Numbered from the stretch's first letter, positions 51,080 to 59,582 are shown. The stretch: 64,000 bases of DNA from Roseiarcus fermentans (GCF_003315135.1 NZ_QNRK01000012.1:62001-126000), one strand, 5' to 3'. Translations and numbers: made by a program. The notes: generated by a model from the letters alone, not told the origin.

Positions 51080-51089
51080 CGCGCAAACG
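51080..51089 (-). promoter_or_regulatory. Degenerate CTGTTCGCGC-type motif before the DsbC-like gene
   Basis: The minus strand reads TTTTTCGTTTGCGCGG, with one change in the core, 45 bases before the ATG at 51035. Confidence 0.3.
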
Positions 51090-51099
51090 AAAAACGGGA

Positions 51100-51780
51100 T
51101 CAAGGCCGCCGTTGGCGTAGCGGCTCGTCGCTGAGGCGAGCGGACGCCAGCGCTCTAAAGTCGCTGAGATAGGACATCTGCAGCGCGCCCAGCGCCTCGG
51201 TCTCGTCAGCCACGCGCCAAAGCTCGTGGAAAATCTCGCCCTTGGCCTTGAGGCCGAGCGAGGTCTCGGCCTGGTGTCCAGCGATCGCCAGGATTGCCTC
51301 TCGCAACTGCGCCAACCACGATTCCCGAACGGCCTCGTCGTCCGCCGGCGCTGCGGCCAACTCTTCACGGACCCGTTGACACGCGGTCCACAAGAGGGGC
51401 TCGAGCGCCTCCAGACCTTGATCACCCTCGCCTTCGTAGCCAAGCGCCCGTTCGCAATCCGCGGCGCAGCTCCGGGTCAGGCCGAGACGCAACTCCCCAT
51501 CCGAAAGAAGCGAAGAGATGACGGTCGTTTTCAGGACCGATTCCCTGATCGTCGGTGCCGGAGCATCGACAATCTCTCGCACCAATTGCCGCCGCCGAAG
51601 GCAAAGCTCATCAAATTCGGGAGGAGGCGTCTCAGAATCCCCGTGTTGCGCGTCGATTTCGTCCAGACGGCCGGCGATCGCGGACAGCTCCTGACACCGG
51701 TCGAAGATTTGCCCTGAAGAATTCGATTCTACCAGACTCTGCGTATTGTTGACGTCCCCAAAACGCTGTTGCCGAAACAT
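51100..51780 (-). CDS. Hypothetical protein, 226 aa
   Basis: The 226-residue protein is acidic and helical (CQELSAIAGRLDEIDAQHGD, SWLAQLREAILAIAGHQAET, ALGALQMSYLSDFRALASAR), with no signal or membrane segment. It starts after AGGAG (5 bases), immediately after the stop of the 81-aa gene (TAAATG). The two form a small operon beside the Tn3 remnant. No family is recognised. Confidence 0.65.
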   Translation of the reverse strand: MFRQQRFGDVNNTQSLVESNSSGQIFDRCQELSAIAGRLDEIDAQHGDSETPPPEFDELCLRRRQLVREIVDAPAPTIRESVLKTTVISSLLSDGELRLGLTRSCAADCERALGYEGEGDQGLEALEPLLWTACQRVREELAAAPADDEAVRESWLAQLREAILAIAGHQAETSLGLKAKGEIFHELWRVADETEALGALQMSYLSDFRALASARLSDEPLRQRRP

Positions 51781-52026
51781 TTAGGCTCCTCGGTATAGAA
51801 TAGGTTGGTATTGAGGCTCCCCCTCCCAGACGTGCAGATCCTTCCGCCATTCCCGAGCCGCTGGCCCGGAAGCTGCGGAGCGCGCGGTAGGTGTGAAGCA
51901 ATGCCTCTCTAGAGAGACGTCCGCCCCGCAGATTTCAGGGAGAATCGGCCAACAGCCCTTGGTGATTCTTTCGATGGCCGCGAGGAAGTCGGTCGTGGTG
52001 CGGGAACCCCCGAATTTTCGCGACAT
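51781..52026 (-). CDS. Small hypothetical protein, 81 aa
   Basis: The 81-residue protein begins MSRKFGGSRTTTDFLAAIER and contains ITKGCWPILPEICGADVSLE. The ATG follows GGAGG by 4 bases. It abuts the 226-aa gene with no gap. The function is unknown; the pair could be an accessory module or a small toxin-antitoxin-like pair, but no motif supports that. Confidence 0.55.
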   Translation of the reverse strand: MSRKFGGSRTTTDFLAAIERITKGCWPILPEICGADVSLERHCFTPTARSAASGPAAREWRKDLHVWEGEPQYQPILYRGA

Positions 52027-52119
52027 CAGACCTCCATACCGGAGTGCTGCGCGTGAGGTCCTCGGCTCGAGAGAGCGACGACGGGCTTAGCCGCGAGACG
52101 TCGAGACGCGCGTTCGCAG

Positions 52120-53568
52120 TCACAGGTTGCGGCTTGAGCGCTGCGCAACTCGCAAATCAGTTTCATCGTTAGTCCTGTTCAGAAGCGGGGATGTGCAGCT
52201 TCCCCGTGGTTGACGCGTGTTCCCTACAGCGGTAGGTGGGGGCTCTTCGGAAGTATCCAAATTAAGATGCATTAATGTGAGGGGGCGTTGCGACACGTCC
52301 TCGTCTCCGCCGGAGAGGCCTTTCGGTCCCCGCGAACCGACTGTCGCTCCCCCACGAGGGGTCCGACGCTGGCGACGCCCTCGAAGCCGAAGCTCACGAC
52401 GAAGAACCGCATGATTGGCGGCCGCCAGGGCGGCGTAGTCAGGCCCGTCGGTGCGTGACAATTTCTTGGCTTCCGCGACCGCGGCGGCGAAGCGGTCCCA
52501 GGGAAGAACGGTCTCGATGGCGGCGAAGGCGTCGCTACCAGTCCTGCGCGCCTCAATCAGCGCATCGCCCAATTTGACGAGGAGACGGACCTTGTCGTTG
52601 ACGGCGCGGGCGTTGGCCTGGAGCGCTTCGGCGGCGCGGCGCTCCGCTCGACGGAAGAGTCCCCCGATCAGCCGGTCGAACATGCCGATGACCTCGTCGG
52701 TGAGCCGAGTAATCGATTCGAGCACGGTGACGGCGAGAATGGCACAGCGACGCAGCGGCGCCAGCATCTTCAGGTGTTGCGCCGATAGTCGCGTTCCCTC
52801 CCGCATCAGGATGCGCCGACGATCGGTATGTATTCTTTCGACGATCGACGGGTCGATCGCCAGAGACCGCAAGCGCACGAGTTGGTCGATCAGCCGAGCG
52901 AGTGCGCGATGCCCGGCCAATCCCCTCGTCTGACGTGTCCAAGCGAGGACGCTGAGAGCGGTATCGGCCTGGATCTCGAGCAGAGCTTCCAAGGCGTCGC
53001 GTTGCGCACCGGTAAGGCCGGCGTCAATCTGTCGGTCGATATGACGTTCCGCCTTCAGCAGGGCGGTCGCAACCAGGCGCTCGATGACACTGGGTCCGGG
53101 CGCCGCAATGGCGCGTCGTCGCAGTTCCTCCAGCAGCAGGCGGGCAAGCGTCGCGCCACTGGTGGTCGTAAGCGCCGCAGGAAGCATCCACTGGGCGAAT
53201 TCGCGCTGGATGGGTCGGGTGAAGGTCTGCAAACCATAGACGGAATACAGAGCGTCAAGCTGATCATATCGGGTCTGCGGTCGGGCTGCGTAGTCCACCA
53301 GAACATCCGGGGGAAGATCGAGCTGATCGGCGACGAAGGCCAATACCTCCCGTGGCACGACCTCGCCCGGCTGCAGCAGGCGGCCGGGGAACCGCAGGGC
53401 ACAGAGCTGGATGGCGAAGCCCAGGCGATTGTGCGGCCGACGGCGCCGCGCGATGACGGTGAGGTCGGCCGGGCTGAGTGTGTAGTGCCGGATCAGGTCG
53501 GGCTCGGCCGTCGGCAACGTGAGCAATGTTTCCAGTTGGGCGTCGGTGATGGCGCGACGGCGCGGCAT
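52120..53568 (-). pseudogene. Truncated Tn3-family transposase (tnpA N-terminus)
   Basis: The first about 390 residues match the DUF4158 N-terminal domain of Tn3-family TnpA (LPTAEPDLIRHYTLSPADLT, RPHNRLGFAIQLCALRFPGR, LQTFTRPIQREFAQWMLP). From about position 52390 the match is lost; the frame continues to a stop at 52120 with unrelated residues. Full TnpA is about 980-1000 aa with a DDE core, so the catalytic part is deleted. It is divergent from the resolvase across a dyad. A degenerate copy of the GCGGGGACC hairpin (about 52312-52333) sits at the junction. Confidence 0.88.
52312..52333 (-). repeat. Degenerate copy of the GCGGGGACC-GAAA hairpin
   Basis: On the minus strand this reads GCGGGGACC, GAAA, GGCCTCTCC. 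The left arm and loop are identical to 5035-5056, while the right arm has diverged. It lies near the tnpA truncation point. Confidence 0.4.
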
Positions 53569-53573
53569 GGCGG

Positions 53574-53673
53574 TTCTGTCCCAATTGGAGTAATGTCTGT
53601 TCAGTCTAGCGGAGAGGCCAGCCCAACGGCGGGTTCCAGGCCTTCGGGCCGGGATGGTTCAATTGGGACAGAA
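53574..53673. promoter_or_regulatory. res-like dyad between tnpA and the resolvase
   Basis: TTCTGTCCCAATTG (53574-53587) and CAATTGGGACAGAA (53660-53673) are perfect 14-bp inverted repeats, 72 bases apart, spanning the divergent starts. The right arm overlaps the first codons of the resolvase. They are likely resolvase binding sites and also the shared promoter region. Confidence 0.65.
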
Positions 53674-54283
53674 GGCTGCGATCTATTGCCGGGTATCCAC
53701 GGCCGATCAATCCGGCGATCGCCAGGAGCGCGATCTGCGCGCCTTCGCCGACCGTGCGGGCTACGAGGCAGTGGGCGTGTTCAAGGAAACCGGATCGGGC
53801 GCGAAGTTCGATCGGGTCGAGCGGCGAAAGGTGATGGCGCTCGCCCAAGCCAGGCAAATCGATGCGGTGCTCGTAACCGAACTGTCTCGGTGGGGTCGCA
53901 GCACGCTCGACCTCCTGGAGACTCTGCGGGAACTGGAGGCGCGAAGGGTGTCGGTGGTGGCGCTGAGCGGCATGACCTTCGACTTGGCGAGCGCGACCGG
54001 GCGCATGATGGCCACGATGTTGGCCGGCATTGCCGAGTTCGAACGGGATCTCCTTCGGGAGCGGGTGCGATCGGGTCTCGCCGCGGCGAGGGCGAGAGGC
54101 AAGACGCTTGGACGGCAGCTTGGCCAGCGTCCAAAATCCGATCGGCTCGCCCCCAAGGTCCTCGCCCTCGTCGACGCCGGTCGCAGCTACCGGCTGATCG
54201 GCCGAGAGTTGGGCCTCAGCAAGAATACCGTCGCCGACATCGTGAAACGGCGCCGCGTGCTGGATGCGGGGAGCATCTCGTGA
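53654..54283 (+). CDS. tnpR: Serine-recombinase resolvase of the Tn3-family element
   Basis: The 209-residue protein has the serine recombinase N-terminal domain (AIYCRVSTADQS with catalytic Ser15, EFERDLLRERVRSGLAAARA hinge helix) and a C-terminal helix-turn-helix (SYRLIGRELGLSKNTVADIV). It resolves cointegrates at the adjacent res-like dyad. The gene is intact although tnpA is truncated. Confidence 0.92.
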   Translation: MVQLGQKAAIYCRVSTADQSGDRQERDLRAFADRAGYEAVGVFKETGSGAKFDRVERRKVMALAQARQIDAVLVTELSRWGRSTLDLLETLRELEARRVSVVALSGMTFDLASATGRMMATMLAGIAEFERDLLRERVRSGLAAARARGKTLGRQLGQRPKSDRLAPKVLALVDAGRSYRLIGRELGLSKNTVADIVKRRRVLDAGSIS

Positions 54284-54840
54284 ACCGGCGCCCGCGGACT
54301 CCTCCAGCGGATCCTCGTCGAAAAGCCAATTTCCGGGAAGAAGCCCGGAGCATCGTGGCGAAGGACCGCTACGATCGGAAGTACGGTCATGCCGTCGACA
54401 CCGCCGGAGCCATCGCGCGGGCGCTCGAGCGCGCCTACAAGCAAGGCTACGCAGATGCTCGCGACGATCCGGTCAGACCGACGCCCGAAGTCTCCGAGGA
54501 GGGGCCGCTGGAGTGGCTGCTCATCCCGCCCCGTCCCCGAAATGCGTTTTGGTCCTGCTGTCTGTTCACGTTCGGGCGACGCGGCGATCAATATCGCAAC
54601 GGATACCTGGAACCCGAAGTTACCGAACGAGGAACACTCGGCTGGCGTCTCGTCGTCGCCGGTATCAAACCGGACAAGGTCATCGGCGCGAGCTCGATCC
54701 AACCGCTGGTCAAGCTCGGCTTGCTTGAAGCCGATCCGGCAGAACCCCACCGTTTGACGGTCAGCGTCCGCGGCCGTTCGACATGGGAGCGCTTCCTCGA
54801 CAGCGGCGGCAGGTATCCCGAGGACCTCACCGGTTTCTGA
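54280..54840 (+). CDS. Hypothetical passenger protein of the Tn3-family element
   Basis: A GTG overlapping the resolvase stop (GTGA) opens a 186-residue frame: a basic N-terminus (RRPRTPPADPRRKANFREEA), a helical middle (DTAGAIARALERAYKQGYAD), and a C-terminal part resembling a winged helix (SSIQPLVKLGLLEADPAEPH). The C-terminal pattern (short helices, then a Leu-rich recognition-like turn) suggests DNA binding. It lies between the resolvase and the 38-bp terminal repeat. Confidence 0.6.
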   Translation: MNRRPRTPPADPRRKANFREEARSIVAKDRYDRKYGHAVDTAGAIARALERAYKQGYADARDDPVRPTPEVSEEGPLEWLLIPPRPRNAFWSCCLFTFGRRGDQYRNGYLEPEVTERGTLGWRLVVAGIKPDKVIGASSIQPLVKLGLLEADPAEPHRLTVSVRGRSTWERFLDSGGRYPEDLTGF

Positions 54841-54870
54841 TCAGCGCCCGCTTCGTTCTCATTCTGTCCG

Positions 54871-54908
54871 CTTAGCGTGGTTTTCTGCCCGTTCTATGTC
54901 GTCACCCC
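54871..54908 (-). repeat. 38-bp Tn3-family terminal inverted repeat (right end)
   Basis: Read from the outside on the minus strand the sequence begins GGGGTGACGACATAG and ends AAAACCACGCTAAG, exactly 38 bases. This is the Tn3-family format (GGGG at the tip, ACGCTAAG at the inner end). It marks the right edge of the element. The left repeat is missing because tnpA is truncated. Confidence 0.82.
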
Positions 54909-55233
54909 GAGATGCTGGGCGCCACCGGCTGATGGTGGTTGCCGCATTCATGAGGATCCCGGCGCAAGAATGAACCGGTCCGGCAGCCGGGAGCGGCAGG
55001 TTGGAGTTATTCGCCGGGCGCGACCTCGGAGCCAGTGCCGGCTGTTCGTGCCGGATCGCCGGATCCGAACTTGCCGGAAGCAGATTCGCTATGTCTTCGA
55101 AAGACCTCGCTGGCGGAGGCCGAGGTAGTCTACCGCGAAGCTCTCAAGTGGATTGCTCTTGCCCCGGCGTCTTCGTCGGGCAGTCGTGCCGCCGAGCGGT
55201 CGGCGCGTAGCAGGGCGCGCACAGCCGTCTCGC
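54909..55233. other. Intergenic region between Tn3 end and MITE-like element
   Basis: About 325 bases with no supported gene and no clear regulatory site. The sequence changes character from the Tn3 remnant to the B12 island here. Confidence 0.4.
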
Positions 55234-55455
55234 CGCAGGGCGGAATCCTCAATCGTTAACGCCGTATCCTTTGGTTTGGGACATCATCCTGAGGTGCACT
55301 TTGGGCGAGCAAAGGCCCTCGAAGGATGCTCCAGATGGCGCTCATGGCGACGCTGGCACCCTCCGGAACGTCCTTCGAGGCCCCTTCGGAGCACCTCAGG
55401 ACGAGGTCGATGGCCATTGAGGCGGGCCGTTAACGATTGAGGATTTTGCCCTGCG
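55234..55455. mobile_element. MITE-like element with 28-bp terminal inverted repeats
   Basis: The ends CGCAGGGC..AATCCTCAATCGTTAACG (55234-55261) and its complement (55428-55455) match at 26 of 28 positions. A second, inner inverted repeat (CATCCTGAGGTGC near 55286 and GCACCTCAGGACG near 55391, with further pairing of CCTCGAAGGA tracts) makes most of the 222-bp unit foldable. There is no coding capacity. It looks like a non-autonomous palindromic element. Confidence 0.65.
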
Positions 55456-55507
55456 TCTCGCCGTTAAGCTCCTTGCGCCTCCTCCGAGAAGCCGGTAACG
55501 AGCATTC

Positions 55508-55680
55508 GACGGTTCCCCTTGGGGATCAAAAGGGAACGCGACGAGGGCGAGCGATCGTCCCTGAGCGCGGCTGCCCCCGCAACTGTCGGCGGCGAGTTCT
55601 CGGGCCACGCGCCACTGGGAGACATCCCGGGAAGGCGGCTCAAGAGCAGCGACCCGCTAGCCAGGAGACCTGCCGTCGCC
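55508..55680 (+). ncRNA. Cobalamin riboswitch upstream of btuF
   Basis: Conserved landmarks appear in order: GGTTCCC with AAAAGGGAAC (P2/P3 region), GGCTGCCCCCGCAACTGT, the GCCACTGGG..GGGAAGGC block, and the B12 box AGCCAGGAGACCTGCC. It should bind adenosylcobalamin and repress the downstream btuFCD operon when the vitamin is plentiful. A GC-rich hairpin (GCGCCGG, ATCCG, CCGGCGC at 55735-55753) downstream could be part of the expression platform. Confidence 0.93.
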
Positions 55681-55808
55681 CGTGGTCACGCGCGATGACC
55701 CTGGACGGGGTGTTCCGGGGGTAGCAGAGCCTTCGCGCCGGATCCGCCGGCGCAAGAGGAACGCTGGCTTCGCAGTGACGGCCACCCGGTATCCGGTGGG
55801 ATGGTCGT

Positions 55809-56705
55809 GTGAAGACTGTTTTCCAGAGCCTTGCCCGACGGGGTCGGCAGCCGGCTATTCTCGCCATTTCGTTTGCCACGGCGATCAGCGCGATCGCGGC
55901 GCCGGCTGGCGTCGGAGCGCCAACGCACCCCCAACGCATCGTCTCGATCAACATGTGCACCGACGAGCTTCTGCTGAGGCTCGTCGACCGTGACCGGATC
56001 GCCTCCGTCACCTGGCTGTCCCAGGATCCCGGCAACGCCAACATGGCCGAGGCGGCGGCAGGAATTCCCGCCAACCACGGCCTCGCCGAGGAGGTCGCGG
56101 CCTTCCACCCGGACCTCGTTCTCGCCGGGACCTTCACGTCGCGCACGACCAAGGAGCTCCTGAGGAAGCTGGGCTTCAGGGTGGTCGAGTTCGGCGTGCC
56201 GACGACGCTCGAGGGCGTCCGCCAGCAGATCCGCAACGTCGCGTCGGCGGTCGGCGAGCCGGCGAAGGGAGACGCGATCGTCGCCGACATGGACGCGCGC
56301 CTCGATCGTCTCGCGTCCGAAGCCCATCGACCGCCGCTGAACGCAATCGTGCTCCGGCCCAACGGCTACACCGTCGGCAAGGCATCCCTGGTCAACGAGC
56401 TCATGGAGCGCGCCGGCCTCCTCAATCTCGCAGAGAAGCTGGGCTTTGCGAGCTATCTGCAAATCCCGCTGGAGGCGGTCGCGCTGCAGAAGGCGGACGT
56501 GCTGATCCTCGACGCGGACGCGAGCGGCCCGCCGTCTCTTGCGACGGAGGCTTTGCGCCATCCCGTCGTGCGGGAGCTCGGCGAGCGGCTGAGGCTCGTG
56601 TCCGTCCCCTCGCGCCTCTGGACCTGCGCGGGCCCTTCGGTCGTCGACGCCGTCGAGCGCCTGATCGACGGGACGCGCGCGCCGGTCGCGGAGGCCTCGC
56701 CGTGA
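55809..56705 (+). CDS. btuF: BtuF-type periplasmic cobalamin-binding protein
   Basis: The 298-residue protein has a signal peptide (residues 1-31) and a PF01497-type substrate-binding fold (PQRIVSINMCTDELLLRLVD, HPDLVLAGTFTSRTTKELLR, VVEFGVPTTLEGVRQQIRNV). It delivers vitamin B12 to the BtuCD transporter. It lies 130 bases after a cobalamin riboswitch, and its stop overlaps the btuC start. Specificity rests on the riboswitch and operon; the fold also serves haem and siderophores. Confidence 0.88.
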   Translation: MKTVFQSLARRGRQPAILAISFATAISAIAAPAGVGAPTHPQRIVSINMCTDELLLRLVDRDRIASVTWLSQDPGNANMAEAAAGIPANHGLAEEVAAFHPDLVLAGTFTSRTTKELLRKLGFRVVEFGVPTTLEGVRQQIRNVASAVGEPAKGDAIVADMDARLDRLASEAHRPPLNAIVLRPNGYTVGKASLVNELMERAGLLNLAEKLGFASYLQIPLEAVALQKADVLILDADASGPPSLATEALRHPVVRELGERLRLVSVPSRLWTCAGPSVVDAVERLIDGTRAPVAEASP

Positions 56706-57739
56706 CCGCTTCGGCACTCCCGGGGACCGACGCGCACGCGCGGAGAGAGCGTCTGGCGTACTGGAAACTGGCCGGCCTGCTGGCGCTCGCCGCCGTTGCG
56801 ATGACGATCGCTTCGGCCTTCGTCGGCTACGCGCGGCTCGACGTCCTCCCCGCGCTCGCCGACGCGCTGCACGGGGAGCGAAGCCTTCCCGCGATGGTCC
56901 TGACGCAGCTCCGGCTTCCGCGCGCGATCCTCGGCGCGCTCGTCGGATTCAGCCTCGGGATCACCGGCGCCGCGATGCAGGGGCTCCTGCGCAATCCGCT
57001 GGCCGAGCCGGGCATCGTCGGCGTCTCCGGCGCCGCGGCCTTCGGCGCCGTCGTCTGCTTCTATTCCGGCCTCGCGGGCGCCTTCGCCCTGGCGCTGCCG
57101 CTCGGCGGCATCGCCGGCGCGTTCGTCGTCGCGCTGATCCTGTTCGCGCTCGTGGGACGCGGGGCGGGGACGATGACGCTGATTCTGGCGGGCGTCGCCA
57201 TCAACAGTTTCGCGGGCGCTATGACGAGCATCGCGCTCAACCTCTCGCCCAATCCCTACGCCGCGCTCGAGATCGTGTTCTGGCTGATGGGGTCGCTGGT
57301 GGATCGCAGCCTGCCGCAGGTCTGGCTGGCGGCCCCCCTGATGGTCGCGGGCTGGGCGCTCCTCATCTCGGTGGGACCGGCGCTCGACGCCCTGACGCTC
57401 GGCGAGGACAGCGCCCGCAGCCTCGGCTTCGACCTCCCGCGTCTGCGCGTCAAGGTCGTCGCGGGATGCGCGCTCGCGGTCGGCGCCGCGGTCGCCGTCA
57501 CCGGCGTCATCGGGTTCGTCGGTCTCGTCGTCCCGCACATCCTGAGGCCCTTTGTCGGCGCGAGGCCGGGGCGCCTCCTGCTGGTCAGCGGCTTCGGCGG
57601 CGCGATCCTGCTGCTCGGCGCCGACATCGCGGTGCGCCTCATGCCGATCCGTCCCGAGCTGCATCTCGGGGTCATGACCGCCGTCATCGGCGGGCCGTTC
57701 CTGTTCAGCCTCGTCTACCGCCTTCGTGAGGACGCGTGA
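56702..57739 (+). CDS. btuC: BtuC-type cobalamin ABC transporter permease
   Basis: The 345-residue protein is a FecCD/BtuC-family permease with about ten membrane helices. Family blocks include LRLPRAILGALVGFSLGITG and GLLRNPLAEPGIVGVSGAA, plus the late VVAVTGVIGFVGLVVPHILR-like motif that contacts BtuD. It overlaps both neighbours (GTGA-type junctions). It forms the channel of the B12 importer. Confidence 0.9.
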   Translation: MTASALPGTDAHARRERLAYWKLAGLLALAAVAMTIASAFVGYARLDVLPALADALHGERSLPAMVLTQLRLPRAILGALVGFSLGITGAAMQGLLRNPLAEPGIVGVSGAAAFGAVVCFYSGLAGAFALALPLGGIAGAFVVALILFALVGRGAGTMTLILAGVAINSFAGAMTSIALNLSPNPYAALEIVFWLMGSLVDRSLPQVWLAAPLMVAGWALLISVGPALDALTLGEDSARSLGFDLPRLRVKVVAGCALAVGAAVAVTGVIGFVGLVVPHILRPFVGARPGRLLLVSGFGGAILLLGADIAVRLMPIRPELHLGVMTAVIGGPFLFSLVYRLREDA

Positions 57740-58542
57740 TGGAGATCCGGGCGGAAGGCCTCGAAGTTCGTTTCGGCGACGCCCGGATTCTCGGCGACGT
57801 CTGGCTCACGCTTCGTCCCGGCGAGCTTGTCGGCCTGATCGGCCCCAACGGCGCCGGCAAGACGACCCTCCTGCGTGCGCTGGCGGACCTCGTGCGCCCC
57901 ACCCGCGGCGTCGTGCGCTACGACGGCAAGCCCCGCTCCGCGCTCGGCCGCGCCGTGCTCGCTCGCCGGCTCGCGTTTCTCGCTCAAGGGGACGAGGTGA
58001 ACTGGGCGCTCAGGGTCGACCACGTCGTCGAACTGGGCCGGCTGCCCCATCGGCGCGCGTTCGCGGGACCGAGCCAGAAGGATCGGGACGCGGTCGAGCG
58101 CGCCCTGCAGGCTGCCGGGGTCGCGCATCTCCGTTTCCGCGCCTGCTCGACCCTGTCGGGAGGCGAGCGCAAGCGCGTGCTTCTCGCGCGGGCGCTGGCG
58201 GCGGAAGGGGAGGTATTGCTCGCCGACGAGCCGGTGGCGGCCCTCGACCCTCTGCATCAGCTCCGGATCATGCAGCTCCTGCGATCGACCGCCCGAGGCG
58301 GCGCGGGCGTCGTCGCGGTGCTGCACGACCTGATGCTCGCGACCCGGTTCTGCGACCGGATCGTTCTCCTGTGCGCCGGAAGCATTCTGCTCGACGGGGA
58401 CCCGGCGGAGCTTTCCGACGCGCTGATCCGCAAGGCTTACGGCGTCACTGCGTTTCGCGGCGAGCAGGACGGCCAGCCCTTCGTCGCGCCGTGGGTTCCC
58501 TGCGACCGGTCCTCGGACGAAAGTTTCGGAGGTCTTCGATGA
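57739..58542 (+). CDS. btuD: BtuD-type ABC transporter ATPase
   Basis: The 267-residue protein has Walker A GPNGAGKTT (about 35-43), signature LSGGERKR (near 138), Walker B VLLADEPVAALDP and the H-loop VAVLHDL. It powers import with BtuC. The ATG overlaps the btuC TGA; a GTG one codon earlier is possible. The C-terminal region (FVAPWVPCDR) is a short extension. Confidence 0.9.
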   Translation: MEIRAEGLEVRFGDARILGDVWLTLRPGELVGLIGPNGAGKTTLLRALADLVRPTRGVVRYDGKPRSALGRAVLARRLAFLAQGDEVNWALRVDHVVELGRLPHRRAFAGPSQKDRDAVERALQAAGVAHLRFRACSTLSGGERKRVLLARALAAEGEVLLADEPVAALDPLHQLRIMQLLRSTARGGAGVVAVLHDLMLATRFCDRIVLLCAGSILLDGDPAELSDALIRKAYGVTAFRGEQDGQPFVAPWVPCDRSSDESFGGLR

Positions 58543-59567
58543 GCGCAATCGTGCTGTCCCCGGAGTGGATCCGGGAGGAACTGCTGAACGCGGGCACGAG
58601 CTGGAGCGTCGGTTCATTCGGAGCGATCGCGGAATTCTCCCGCGACCCCGGCGAGCCTCTGCTCGCGGGCGCCGATGGCTCGCGCCCGGAGGCCGTCACG
58701 GCCAAAGGCGGCATCCGGTTCGACGATCTCGCTGGGGTGCAGGCGATTGCCTACGAGACGACGGCCAAGGACGCGGATCTCTGGAGCCATGCCGTCGCGT
58801 TGTGCCTGCCGGCCCACGTCTGCGCGACGAGCGGCCGGAGCGTGCTGACCGAAATCGGTCCCGATCGCGACGCGCTGCGCGAAGCGGACCGTGACGCGAC
58901 CCTGTTCGACGTCGGCGCCGGGACGTTGCAGGTCGACGTCTGCGTGCGAACGGCCGATCCGGATCTCGTCCGCCGCCTGCGCGCCTGCGAAAGCCAATCC
59001 GTGCTCGAGCCGGAAAGCCCCGCCCTGAAGGCAATCCTCGAGGCGAGCCCGCACCGCGTCTTCGTCGCGAGGATCGGGCGCGTGGAAGTCTATCAGCCGA
59101 TCCCGAGCCCCGACCAGAAGAGCCCGGATGGGCCCCATACCCATTTTCTTCCCAAACTGCTCAGGGCCCGTCGAACCCATTCGGCCGCCAGTCCGATCCC
59201 GGAAGGCTGGGTTCCCTGCGCGCACATGTACCCCGCCAATCCCGCCAGGGACGAGATGGGGCGGCCGACGCCCTTCGACCTCGCGCTGCACGTGCGGTTC
59301 CAGGACATCCTCCGCGCGTTCGGCGATCCCGATCTGATCGCGCTCAAGGACGCCGTCGCCGAGGGCGTGCGCCAAGGCCTCGATCCGGCCGCGTTGCATG
59401 GACCGAAGGGGCGCTTCGCCACGGCGGCGCGCAGAGTCGCGCTGCGGCAGATTCAGGCGAAGGAGGGCGCATCGCCGGCCTTGAGGCTGTGGAGAGAGGT
59501 CTTCGACCGTGTCGCCGACGAGGCGAGCGAGGACGACGAGGGCAAGCCGCAGGCGGATCACGAATAG
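58539..59567 (+). CDS. Unrecognised protein in the B12 operon
   Basis: The 342-residue protein starts MSAIVLSPEWIREELLNAGT and overlaps btuD (ATGA), so it is part of the riboswitch-controlled operon. It has no signal peptide or membrane segment. Notable features are a LCLPAHVCATSGRSVLTEIG block, a PHTHFLPKLLRA segment and GWVPCAHMYPANPAR, giving possible metal- or cofactor-binding His and Cys residues. It may handle cobalamin in the cytoplasm or regulate uptake. No family was recognised. Confidence 0.75.
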   Translation: MSAIVLSPEWIREELLNAGTSWSVGSFGAIAEFSRDPGEPLLAGADGSRPEAVTAKGGIRFDDLAGVQAIAYETTAKDADLWSHAVALCLPAHVCATSGRSVLTEIGPDRDALREADRDATLFDVGAGTLQVDVCVRTADPDLVRRLRACESQSVLEPESPALKAILEASPHRVFVARIGRVEVYQPIPSPDQKSPDGPHTHFLPKLLRARRTHSAASPIPEGWVPCAHMYPANPARDEMGRPTPFDLALHVRFQDILRAFGDPDLIALKDAVAEGVRQGLDPAALHGPKGRFATAARRVALRQIQAKEGASPALRLWREVFDRVADEASEDDEGKPQADHE

Positions 59568-59582
59568 CGCGGAACCTGCAAG

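Noticed and set aside
7645-51089. LexA-type boxes (GTTC-N7-GTTC) within the repeated motif
   Set aside because: Where two GTTC units occur they are 2-3 bases apart, not 7, so an SOS box explanation fails.
51935-52123. 62-codon minus-strand frame overlapping the 81-aa gene
   Set aside because: It overlaps the better supported 51781-52026 gene, has no good ribosome binding site and shows no conserved pattern.
57140-57149. CTGTTCGCGC inside btuC
   Set aside because: It lies within coding sequence of a cargo gene and is explained by codon use; counted as a chance match, not as a regulon member.
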